DNA of 7,292 bases from Methanolinea sp. (GCA_013331225.1 DUGV01000129.1:1-7292); one strand, 5' to 3'. Shown: positions 1-6,363, counted from the first letter of the stretch. The notes: generated from the letters alone by a model not told the origin. Made by a program: numbers and translations.

Positions 1-2
1 CC

Positions 3-383
3 CCGATCGAGCAGGCCCTGACGGTCACCGGGAACGATGTAATGAGGGTGCCGCTGTCACTTACGCCTGTGCCCCTCGGTTCCATCACTTTTGAATCCGT
101 CCCGGCGGGTGCGTCTGTCTATCTCGACGGCCAGTTCAGGGGAATGACTCCGCTTTCACTGCATGATGTTCCTGCGGGAAGCCACGCCGTCATGATTACC
201 AGTGAAGGGTTCCAGGACGTGGTCTCCGCAGTCGAGGTCACAGGAGGAAAGACTACCCTGGTGAGCGAGACGCTCAATCCTGGGACGCCGGTTCCCGGAA
301 GCACGAGGGCCGCGTTGTCGCCAATGGTGCTGGCGGGGGGCCTGGCGATTGCAGGGCTGCTCGTGGCATACAGAAGGCCCTGA
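3..383 (+). CDS. PEGA-domain surface protein, C-terminal part (5' end outside window)
   Basis: The reading frame is open from the left edge, so the ATG at 42 is probably internal and the gene starts upstream. The 126 visible residues begin with the tail of one PEGA-like repeat. One complete PEGA unit follows at about visible residues 25-93, with the typical pattern ITFESVPAGASVYLDG, then TPLSLHDVPAGSH and GFQD. After a short Pro/Gly linker, a hydrophobic segment (about 107-123) ends in the basic tail YRRP, consistent with a C-terminal membrane anchor and the repeats facing outside. PEGA units are small beta-rich modules common in methanogen surface proteins; the ligand is unknown. A T-run lies 12 nt after the stop. 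Another PEGA protein starts at 6811 on the same strand. Family assignment is firm; specific function is unknown. Confidence 0.85.
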   Translation, partial: PIEQALTVTGNDVMRVPLSLTPVPLGSITFESVPAGASVYLDGQFRGMTPLSLHDVPAGSHAVMITSEGFQDVVSAVEVTGGKTTLVSETLNPGTPVPGSTRAALSPMVLAGGLAIAGLLVAYRRP

Positions 384-394
384 CTTCCTGTTAC

Positions 395-400
395 TTTTTT
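395..400 (+). terminator. oligo-T transcription stop after the PEGA gene
   Basis: A run of six T residues begins 12 nt after the TGA at 381-383 and continues into a pyrimidine-rich tract to about 434, which includes CTGCCTGT twice (402-409 and 411-418). Archaeal RNA polymerase often terminates at such T-rich stretches without a hairpin. The next gene is convergent, which makes a stop here sensible. Confidence 0.45.
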
Positions 401-489
401 CCTGCCTGTTCTGCCTGTATTCTCCTGGCGGGTTCTCCTCAGTGAATGCAGCAATGTTTCTTGTGAGGGAGACCCCGCGGATTATTCTC

Positions 490-504
490 CCTGCCGGCTG
501 CAGG
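490..504 (-). terminator. small hairpin downstream of the STAS gene
   Basis: CCTGC (490-494) and GCAGG (500-504) form a perfect 5-bp stem around a 5-nt loop, starting 13 nt past the STAS stop codon on the - strand. No T-run follows it on that strand, so termination here is only a possibility. Confidence 0.2.
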
Positions 505-517
505 TGGCGTTGAGATT

Positions 518-1816
518 TCACGTGATGAGCGAGCTGACAGGAGCGATGCCGATCTTGGCCTTGCGGATCCTTGTCTCGTCAAGGAGGTGGCGCATGTCCA
601 CGAACTCCCCCTGGCCAAGTATCTTCTTCATCTGCCCTTCCAGCGATGCGCCAGGGTCGTATGCGACGTTCCTGAATACCACTCCATGAGTATGTGTGAT
701 CATCCGCGGCCCTCCCTCATTCTCCTCCCCATGCGGGGAGAAGAATGAGTTCAGGACTGCCCTGTCGAAGTGCTTCTCCGCGAGATCGAGGTCGACCGCG
801 ATTCCAAAACCCACCAGGGTATCACCCCTGTACCTGGGGATCGCTCCTTGCGCGAACCGTGAGTCCTGCACCGAAGGGTTCCTGGTGGGGATATCCTGGC
901 TCTGCAGTCCTTCGAGGACTGCCCACCACGCCACTGCCAGGACTCCCCTGAACTCGAGGTGCTCTTTCTTCGCCCTCTCGATGAGGAGGCGGTAGATTTC
1001 TCCAAGGCGCATTCCCTCGCGCGGGATACTCTCGAGGATGACAAACTCCCGGAAAGGACCCTCCAGGGATACTGAGTACCCGGAGAAGATCCTGACCTCC
1101 CCGGTGTCCTTCACCGGAGTGAAGAAGTCAGGCGTGTCGTTGCCGTCCGCCGGCAGCCAGACCAGCGAGCCGTGGAGCGCCACCATCTCTCCAAGGAACG
1201 GGAGGACATCCTCGGGACTTTTTCCGAGAGCCCCCAGGCCCAGGGCATATTCGATCCCGCTGAAGGGTATCACCGCGAGGTGCGGTGCGTCGATGCGGGA
1301 ATTCAGCACCACATCCATGTCACCCCATAGCCGGAGAGCCGACGGCCGAGTGGAACCCTGCTCGATACGTACCCTGGCCCCGTTCACTTCAAAGGCTGGG
1401 GACTGCAGATCGGCAAGCAGGGATGCACGCTCCTCCGCCTTCCCGAGGACGCGAACGGCCTCTTCTGCGGTGGGATAATCCGGGAAGATGGAGAGAAAAC
1501 CTGCCATTTCAAGGACTTTCCTGGGAAAATCACCCGTTCCCGCGAGAGCCACCTTCCCGCCGCGATCCCGCAGCCTCTTTTGCAGGACAAGCATGACCCT
1601 GATCCCGGCGCTGGAAAGGTAGGGGACATTCTTCATGTCGAGCACAAGTGAACGGTCGTCGTCGTGCAGGGCTTCTTTTGCGGCCTGTTCCAGGACCATC
1701 GCGCCGTGCCCGTCCAATCTTCCGCGGCACACCAGCACCACCACCCCGCTCTCCTTCCTCTCTGCTATCTCCATAGGGGCATCAGCGATACGCTCCAGAG
1801 GTTTCGCGGGCAACAT
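518..1816 (-). CDS. STAS-domain protein with uncharacterised C-terminal domain
   Basis: The protein has 432 residues from the ATG at 1816. Residues about 15-125 are a STAS (anti-sigma-antagonist-like) domain: GRLDGHGAMVLEQA, then LVLDMKNVPYLSSAGIRVML, then KVALAG and a final helix PTAEEAVRVLG. In SpoIIAA the motif is DSSG with the second Ser phosphorylated; here it reads S68-S69-A70-G71, so that exact position is Ala. Residues 126-432 are a long soluble region I cannot assign. It includes FRGVLAVAWWAVLEG, GDTLVGFGIAVDLD, an HTHG motif (375-378) and FVDMRHLLDE near the end. There is no signal peptide or membrane span. The start is uncertain. ATG 1816 has GGA 7 nt upstream and a TATA-like CATAAAG about 40 nt upstream. 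ATG 1774, which gives a canonical STAS N-terminus (MEIAERKE), lacks a close Shine-Dalgarno. Longer frames to 1891 or 1921 would run into msrB. The gene is divergent from msrB; role probably in protein-interaction signalling. Confidence 0.8.
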   Translation of the reverse strand: MLPAKPLERIADAPMEIAERKESGVVVLVCRGRLDGHGAMVLEQAAKEALHDDDRSLVLDMKNVPYLSSAGIRVMLVLQKRLRDRGGKVALAGTGDFPRKVLEMAGFLSIFPDYPTAEEAVRVLGKAEERASLLADLQSPAFEVNGARVRIEQGSTRPSALRLWGDMDVVLNSRIDAPHLAVIPFSGIEYALGLGALGKSPEDVLPFLGEMVALHGSLVWLPADGNDTPDFFTPVKDTGEVRIFSGYSVSLEGPFREFVILESIPREGMRLGEIYRLLIERAKKEHLEFRGVLAVAWWAVLEGLQSQDIPTRNPSVQDSRFAQGAIPRYRGDTLVGFGIAVDLDLAEKHFDRAVLNSFFSPHGEENEGGPRMITHTHGVVFRNVAYDPGASLEGQMKKILGQGEFVDMRHLLDETRIRKAKIGIAPVSSLIT

Positions 1817-1826
1817 GATAGCATCC

Positions 1827-1839
1827 GTGGTTTTTCCAC
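1827..1839. promoter_or_regulatory. inverted repeat GTGG-T5-CCAC in the divergent promoter region
   Basis: GTGG (1827-1830) and CCAC (1836-1839) flank five T residues. The element lies upstream of ATG 1816 of the STAS gene, near the start point expected from the TATA-like box at 1855-1861. It could be a small operator. A repeat this short can occur by chance. Confidence 0.25.
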
Positions 1840-1854
1840 TGCCACAAACTCCTT

Positions 1855-1861
1855 CTTTATG
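1855..1861. promoter_or_regulatory. TATA-like element between the STAS gene and msrB
   Basis: CTTTATG on the + strand (CATAAAG on the - strand) sits about 29 nt before the msrB ATG and about 40 nt before STAS ATG 1816. With an archaeal spacing of about 26 nt from box centre to start site, it would give a nearly leaderless msrB transcript or a STAS transcript with a leader of about 15 nt. One box could serve only one direction efficiently. The match to consensus is modest. Confidence 0.3.
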
Positions 1862-1889
1862 CCCAGCTGAAGAAAAGAGTGAGTGCAGC

Positions 1890-2390
1890 ATGAAAGACCC
1901 CTCGAAGGATCCGTCCCGCATCTGTATCTTCTCCCTCTCGACCGGGAAGCTGGAACTGGTGGACAGGGTTGTCCTGTCCCAAGAGGAGTGGCAGAGGAGG
2001 TTATCGGCCGGGCAATACCGCGTTGCCAGGATGAAAGGGACAGAGCCGGCCTTCTCGGGAGAATACCATGACCTTCATGATGTTGGGCTCTACCGATGCA
2101 TCTGCTGCGGGACAGACCTCTTCGCTTCATACTCAAAGTTTGATTCCGGTACAGGATGGCCGAGTTTCAGTGCACCCGTGCATATGAACAATGTCGGTTT
2201 TCATGAGGACCGGAGTTTCGGGATGGTGAGGACAGAGGTCACATGCGCCCGTTGCGATGCGCACCTCGGCCACGTCTTCGACGACGGTCCTCCGCCTGCG
2301 AAAACGAGATACTGCATAAATTCGGCATCTCTCTCATTTGTCCCGGCTCACGGGAAAAACCGGGAAAAGGGAGACATGGACGGCCGGTGA
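1890..2390 (+). CDS. msrB: peptide-methionine (R)-S-oxide reductase MsrB
   Basis: The 166-residue protein reduces methionine-R-sulfoxide in proteins and is expected in the cytoplasm. All family hallmarks are visible in order: LSQEEWQRRLSAGQYRV (29-45), GTEPAFSGEY (50-59), the first zinc Cys pair C70-x2-C73, KFDSGTGWPSF (83-93), GMVRTEV (111-117), the second zinc pair C119-x2-C122, HLGHVFDDGP (125-134) and the catalytic RYCINSASLSF with Cys142. It is therefore a complete zinc-type MsrB. The N-terminal strand ICIFSLSTGKLELVDRVV precedes the core as in other archaeal MsrB proteins, which supports ATG 1890; the open frame further upstream to 1635 is antisense to the STAS gene. The sequence before the ATG offers only a weak Shine-Dalgarno. 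After residue 150 there is a polar tail of 16 residues. A 107-nt gap with a stem-loop separates it from the next gene, so co-transcription with the kinase operon is possible but unproven. Confidence 0.96.
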   Translation: MKDPSKDPSRICIFSLSTGKLELVDRVVLSQEEWQRRLSAGQYRVARMKGTEPAFSGEYHDLHDVGLYRCICCGTDLFASYSKFDSGTGWPSFSAPVHMNNVGFHEDRSFGMVRTEVTCARCDAHLGHVFDDGPPPAKTRYCINSASLSFVPAHGKNREKGDMDGR

Positions 2391-2393
2391 CAA

Positions 2394-2445
2394 AAGAGAG
2401 TTCCGGTGGCAGGCGGGGCCGGGGCCGTCCAACCGGCACTCTCTT
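2394..2445 (+). promoter_or_regulatory. long stem-loop between msrB and the HTH-FHA gene
   Basis: AAGAGAGT (2394-2401) is the exact reverse complement of ACTCTCTT (2438-2445). After a single T/C mismatch, CCGGT (2403-2407) pairs with ACCGG (2432-2436), and GG (2408-2409) pairs with CC (2429-2430) across one bulged A. The G/C-rich loop can add GGC/GCC. That makes about 15 base pairs, starting 4 nt after the msrB stop and ending 52 nt before the next ATG. No T-run follows it. It could separate msrB expression from the downstream operon by processing, stabilisation or attenuation, or be part of a long 5' leader. Confidence 0.5.
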
Positions 2446-2485
2446 GAAGACGTCCCGCATACCTCTCCTGCAGGAATGGTCCCGT

Positions 2486-2491
2486 GAGGAG
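2486..2491 (+). promoter_or_regulatory. Shine-Dalgarno site of the HTH-FHA gene
   Basis: GAGGAG ends 6 nt before ATG 2498. This strong site fixes the start and rules out the longer open frame that begins at 2243 inside msrB. Another ATG at 2494 is out of frame. Confidence 0.85.
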
Positions 2492-2497
2492 AGATGC

Positions 2498-3304
2498 ATG
2501 GCAGAGGGGCAGGGCACCATACTGACCGCCGATGATGCGGAGTTCCTGGAGGAGCTCTCGGAATACCTCGAGATCCTTGGAAACAGCACGCGCCTCCGTA
2601 TCCTCAGGCTCCTTGAGAAAAATCCGCTCGATGCACGCTCGGTCTCGATTGCCACAGGGATCTCCTACGAGAACACCAAGAAACACCTGGAGCGTCTTCT
2701 TCACGCAGGTCTGATCACCAGGAGCCCGGGGCTCGGGAGGGAGACATCCCGCGGAGTCCACCCCGTATGGGAATATTCTCATGTCCCTGACGTCATCCGG
2801 CGCGTCCAGCGCGACCTCGGGTTCCTCTTCGCGCTGCCCCCTCATGCCGGGTGGAGTGGCCTGCATGGACAGGTGTCCACGGTCAGGCAACGTCTCTCCC
2901 TCGAATGGGGGACGCTCGAGAAGTTACTCCTCGTAATGGGGGGCGAATGGGATTGCCGGACACTCCCGCTTGCATCCCCCTGCACTGCGCTGGGAAGAGT
3001 GGAGCCTGGCGTGGATGCGAGCCTCCCGCGATGCGGATGCATCTCTTTTCCCGAGTCTTACAGGTCCCTGACACGGATCTCGAGGCCTCATGCACTGATC
3101 ACCGAGCGGGACGGGAGGTGTGTTCTCGAGGACCGCGGCAGTACCGGAGGCACGTATCTTAACGGGAAGAGGATTGCGGAGCGTCAACAGGTGCTTCTCA
3201 GGGACGGCGACCGCATCTCGCTCTCACTCGGGGAGTTCGGTGCAACTCTCCTCTTTCTGCATAAGCCTGATCAGGACACTGGTGAACCGGGGGCAGGGAT
3301 GTGA
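2498..3304 (+). CDS. winged-helix DNA-binding protein with C-terminal FHA domain
   Basis: The 268-residue protein has two recognisable domains. Residues about 16-95 are an ArsR-like winged helix: YLEILGNSTRLRILRLLEK, the recognition region ATGISYENTKKHLERLLHAGLI, then a wing containing Gly and Arg residues. Residues about 164-255 are a forkhead-associated domain with its binding residues intact: G166-R167, S195-R196-x-H198, GSTGGT (214-219) and N222-G223. FHA domains bind phosphothreonine peptides. The middle region (96-163) looks partly helical and I do not recognise it. No membrane segment is seen. The last four bases overlap the start of the kinase gene (GTGA), so both are probably made from one message in related amounts. 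I infer a transcription regulator controlled by the kinase, comparable in logic to EmbR, which combines a winged helix and an FHA domain and is a PknH substrate. Its DNA targets are unknown; its own promoter is a plausible one. Confidence 0.9.
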   Translation: MAEGQGTILTADDAEFLEELSEYLEILGNSTRLRILRLLEKNPLDARSVSIATGISYENTKKHLERLLHAGLITRSPGLGRETSRGVHPVWEYSHVPDVIRRVQRDLGFLFALPPHAGWSGLHGQVSTVRQRLSLEWGTLEKLLLVMGGEWDCRTLPLASPCTALGRVEPGVDASLPRCGCISFPESYRSLTRISRPHALITERDGRCVLEDRGSTGGTYLNGKRIAERQQVLLRDGDRISLSLGEFGATLLFLHKPDQDTGEPGAGM

Positions 3305-5067
3305 AGCATCCTCTCCTTATTCTCACGGTGTTCCTTGCGGGAATGATGGTATGCAGCCAATTCTGCTCGGCATGGATCACCTACGAGAGCAACGCTTCAC
3401 GGGGCATCCCGTCGGAACTGGTTGAGAAGAACAAGGCAATCCAGGAGAAGTACAAGGAGATTGCAGAGAGCGGTCTTCCCCAGTTCATAAAGCCCACCAA
3501 TCCATTCCCGCTGCCCGCAACGACTGTCCCCACCGTGGTCGTCACCTCCGCCATCCCTACAGATTACCCGACCCCTGTTCCCACCACGGCATCGCCAGAG
3601 CCCACCACCAACGTCACACCCATCGCATCCGGCGATCAGGAAGAGCCGGCAACGACTGCCGCTTTTTTTTCCGCTGTCCTCGTGCTCGTGCTTGCAACGA
3701 TCAGCGCCATCCTGAACCTTGCCGTTCGATGGAGGGACCGCGAACCCCCCGGACTTGCGGCCCCATGGTGGAGCCGCTGGCATGGGGTAATTGCCGGGGT
3801 TCATGCACTGATGGCGGTGATCTTCTTCCTTGAAGGCCTGGTCTTCATCGATTCCGGGATGCTCTGGTTCCTCTCTTCCGGAAGGGAGATTGCATGGATC
3901 ATCCTTGGTGGGTTCCTGCTTGTCAACGGAGCCGTTTCATCGGCGGGATTGGCCATCTCTTCCTTTTTTCGGAGAGAGAGAAGGAATGTCTCGATCGTTC
4001 ATGCTGCACTCCTGGCCGCAGGTCTTGCGGTGTATGCAGTATTCCTCTTTGCCCCCATCTTTCCCTTCCCTCAAGCCGTTCCCGTCGCCGCGTTCCTCGG
4101 TGGCCTCGGCATCACACTTATCCAGGCAAATGTTCCACGGGAGACTGCGGCAGAACCGCCATCAGCCTACACCGACACCATGCTCTTCGAGGACAACCCT
4201 GCGGCTGCCACGCCTTTCTTCCCCCCCGAGCTCTCCGGGAGGTACTTTGACGCACGGTTCCTGCACCAGGGTGGAATCGCTCGCGTCTTTTCTGCCAGGC
4301 GCAGGAGCGATGGCACAATGGTGGCCGTGAAAGTGCCCACTCATACGGATGAGCAGACAGGAAGATCCCTGCTTCGCGAGATGAGCGTCTGGAAGACACT
4401 TATCCACCCCGGAATCGTGCAGGTCAACGCTGCCAACATCCTTCCCGTCCCGTTCGTGGAGATGGAATATCTCCCGGGAAGCCTCGAAGACATCCCGCTC
4501 CCCATGGAACCCGGTGATGCTGCAGCCCTCGTCAGGAAGGTCGCAGAGGCTCTTTTGTTCGCGCACAGCGGCGGCGTGATCCACCGCGACCTCAAGCCAG
4601 GAAACATCCTCCTCACTGCCAGGGGGGAGCCGAAGATCGGAGACTGGGGGCTCTCACGCAATGACGGCATCCCTTCGGAGACCACCCTGCACGGGTTCTC
4701 ACTCTCCTATGCCGCTCCCGAGCAGCTTGACCCCGGAAGGTTCGGCCGGAGCACCGGGAAGACCGATATCTACCAGATCGGGATCATTTTTTACCAGCTC
4801 CTCACAGGCACGCTCCCCTTCCCAGGAGAGAGTATTGCGGAAGTGACAACGGAGCGGCTTTCCGGGATAAGCAAACCATTCTTTGGCAACAATCCTTCCC
4901 TTTCCATGTTCGGGCCTGTCATCGGGAGGTGCCTGGAAACAAGCCCCGATGAACGTTATTCCTCTCTAAAAGATCTCCTCTCCGACCTTGAGGCTGCAGA
5001 AAGGAAGTACCGGGCACTCGCAGGGAAGTCCCCCGGCCATGAAGAGGAGGATTTTGGCAGTGGTTGA
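3301..5067 (+). CDS. membrane Ser/Thr protein kinase with extracytoplasmic stalk and C-terminal kinase domain
   Basis: The 588-residue protein starts at GTG 3301, which overlaps the previous stop; no strong Shine-Dalgarno is seen, so translation probably depends on coupling. Residues 1-24 resemble a signal peptide. Residues 25-118 are extracytoplasmic: a charged helix (about 39-58), a Thr/Pro-rich stalk (about 65-110) and N-glycosylation motifs NAS (31) and NVT (104). Five hydrophobic spans follow (about 120-142, 161-183, 197-222, 230-253, 256-276); basic loops RWRDRE and RRERR put the C-terminus inside. Residues about 313-570 are a kinase: VAVK with Lys344, Glu360 in helix C, HRD 428-430 with Asn435, a metal-binding D448-W449-G450, APE 472-474 and Asp489. 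The Gly-loop is degenerate (H322-Q-G-G-I-A327), while catalytic residues remain, so activity is likely. DWG in place of DFG also occurs in CK2. Activation-loop Thr461/Thr462 are possible phosphosites for the neighbouring FHA protein. Confidence 0.93.
   Translation: MKHPLLILTVFLAGMMVCSQFCSAWITYESNASRGIPSELVEKNKAIQEKYKEIAESGLPQFIKPTNPFPLPATTVPTVVVTSAIPTDYPTPVPTTASPEPTTNVTPIASGDQEEPATTAAFFSAVLVLVLATISAILNLAVRWRDREPPGLAAPWWSRWHGVIAGVHALMAVIFFLEGLVFIDSGMLWFLSSGREIAWIILGGFLLVNGAVSSAGLAISSFFRRERRNVSIVHAALLAAGLAVYAVFLFAPIFPFPQAVPVAAFLGGLGITLIQANVPRETAAEPPSAYTDTMLFEDNPAAATPFFPPELSGRYFDARFLHQGGIARVFSARRRSDGTMVAVKVPTHTDEQTGRSLLREMSVWKTLIHPGIVQVNAANILPVPFVEMEYLPGSLEDIPLPMEPGDAAALVRKVAEALLFAHSGGVIHRDLKPGNILLTARGEPKIGDWGLSRNDGIPSETTLHGFSLSYAAPEQLDPGRFGRSTGKTDIYQIGIIFYQLLTGTLPFPGESIAEVTTERLSGISKPFFGNNPSLSMFGPVIGRCLETSPDERYSSLKDLLSDLEAAERKYRALAGKSPGHEEEDFGSG
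5045..5050 (+). promoter_or_regulatory. Shine-Dalgarno site of the DUF362 gene, inside the kinase gene
   Basis: AGGAGG lies 9 nt before GTG 5060, within the last codons of the kinase gene. It favours GTG 5060 over ATG 5039, which lies upstream of this site and has no comparable motif. Confidence 0.65.
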
Positions 5068-6337
5068 GCACCCCGGTGACGCAGAAGAACCCCATTTCCG
5101 GCATCCTTTCCGGCAAGACGGGAGAGCCAGGGTCCCTGTCGCACTTGTGAGGTGCGCCGAGTACCAGCCGGACCAGGTCTTTCGTGCGCTCAATGAGGCT
5201 ATTACACTTGCGGGAGGCATCGACTCGTTTGTCACTCCTGGCACACGCGTGCTGGTCAAGCCCAACCTTCTGCAGGGGCTCCCACCGGAACGTGCCGTGT
5301 GCACCCACCCTGTCGTGGTCGGGGCAGTGATCCGGCTGCTGAAAGAGCACGGCTGCACGGTCACCCTCGCCGACAGCCCCGGGGCCGGCATCCGTTACAC
5401 GCCGACGTCGCTGGCGCGCCAGTACGAGCGGGCAGGATATGAGGGGCTCGCTCTGGATCCCGGGTGCGTCCTGAACCTTGATGCGGACTCTCGCCTGGTG
5501 AAGTATCCTGAGGGGAAGGTATGCCGGGAGTTTTTCCTCATTTCACCCTTCTTCTCCTCTGATCACGTTGTCGTGGTCTCGAAAGCCAAGACGCATGTCC
5601 TCACCCTCCTCTCCGGGGCCACCAAGAACGTCTTTGGGCTCGTACCGGGACTGGAGAAACCGCTCCTCCACTCCAGGTTCCAGACCGGGGAGAGATTCGG
5701 GGATATGCTTGTCGACCTGAACCTGCTGGTGCGTCCTTCCCTGCAGGTCGCGGATGCCATCGTGGCAATGGAAGGAGACGGACCGACGTCAGGCTCCCCC
5801 CGGCATCTTGGGTTTCTCCTTGCCAGTCCAAGCCCTCTGGCGCTCGACATGGTCCTGTGCAGGCTGATGTCGCTTGATCCCCTTGACGTCCCCTACCTGA
5901 AGTGTGCTATCGTTCGCGGACTCATCGCCCCGGACGGACGCGACATCGAACTCCTCGGCGACCCGCTGCCTCCATCCATGGAACACCCTGTCAGGAAGCC
6001 AGGGACCTACATCAACCACAGCGGAAGCATGCCAGTCACCCCCCTCTTCCGGGCGGTCCACACGCTGGGGAGCCTGTGTGCAATGCGGCCCATAGTCACG
6101 CATCAGAAATGTACCGGCTGCGCAAAGTGCGCAACAATCTGCCCTGCCCGGGCCATCACTGTCTCCGGGGGACGCGCCCGCATCAGCCTCCACCGGTGCA
6201 TACGCTGTTACTGCTGCCACGAGATGTGCAGCGAAGGCGCCATCTCGCTGGAGAGAAGTCTTGCCGGATCGCTCCTGTACAGGGTCATGCAGGCCTGCGG
6301 ATGGGCGCAGGGCAAAAAGGGTCACCCCCTGTCTTGA
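5060..6337 (+). CDS. DUF362 protein with C-terminal 2[4Fe-4S] ferredoxin domain
   Basis: The protein has 425 residues from GTG 5060 (432 from ATG 5039); the first overlaps the kinase gene by 8 nt. Residues about 26-310 are a DUF362 domain: VALVRC, RVLVKPNLL with KPN at 67-69, CTHPVVVGAVIRLLKEHG, TLADSPG, VVVVSKAKTH (170-179), GATKNVFG (186-193) and AIVAMEGDGPTSG. The C-terminal part is a bacterial-type ferredoxin with two CxxCxxCxxxC motifs, Cys 351/354/357/361 and 380/383/386/390, expected to hold two [4Fe-4S] clusters. No signal peptide or membrane span is visible, so it is likely cytoplasmic. DUF362-ferredoxin fusions are widespread in anaerobes and the reaction is not something I can state; electron transfer to an unknown substrate fits the cofactors. 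Coupling to the kinase gene suggests it is made together with the signalling pair, as a partner or by shared regulation. A T5 tract lies 20 nt after the stop. Confidence 0.93.
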   Translation: MVEHPGDAEEPHFRHPFRQDGRARVPVALVRCAEYQPDQVFRALNEAITLAGGIDSFVTPGTRVLVKPNLLQGLPPERAVCTHPVVVGAVIRLLKEHGCTVTLADSPGAGIRYTPTSLARQYERAGYEGLALDPGCVLNLDADSRLVKYPEGKVCREFFLISPFFSSDHVVVVSKAKTHVLTLLSGATKNVFGLVPGLEKPLLHSRFQTGERFGDMLVDLNLLVRPSLQVADAIVAMEGDGPTSGSPRHLGFLLASPSPLALDMVLCRLMSLDPLDVPYLKCAIVRGLIAPDGRDIELLGDPLPPSMEHPVRKPGTYINHSGSMPVTPLFRAVHTLGSLCAMRPIVTHQKCTGCAKCATICPARAITVSGGRARISLHRCIRCYCCHEMCSEGAISLERSLAGSLLYRVMQACGWAQGKKGHPLS

Positions 6338-6352
6338 ACCACGGGTATCCAG

Positions 6353-6363
6353 CTAATTTTTAA
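6353..6363 (+). promoter_or_regulatory. TATA-like box upstream of the 26-codon ORF
   Basis: CTAATTTTTAA is centred about 26 nt before position 6385, giving a predicted leader of about 14 nt that just includes the GGAG site. The T5 within it (6357-6361) might instead, or also, end the DUF362 transcript. Confidence 0.4.

Noticed and set aside
1038..1478. 146-codon open frame on the + strand
   Set aside because: It is antisense to the STAS coding sequence, with low-complexity Ser/Arg/Pro composition typical of a shadow frame in GC-rich DNA.
1635..1889. In-frame 85-codon extension upstream of msrB
   Set aside because: It is antisense to the STAS gene, has a non-protein-like Ser/Arg/Pro-rich composition, and MsrB homologues begin near the strand that follows ATG 1890.
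2243..2497. In-frame 85-codon extension upstream of the HTH-FHA gene
   Set aside because: It overlaps the msrB core, is Arg/Gly/Pro-rich, and a strong Shine-Dalgarno at 2486-2491 marks ATG 2498 as the start.
5039..5059. ATG 5039 as start of the DUF362 gene
   Set aside because: Possible but less likely, because the AGGAGG at 5045-5050 lies downstream of it and is well spaced for GTG 5060; the DUF362 domain begins later in either case.
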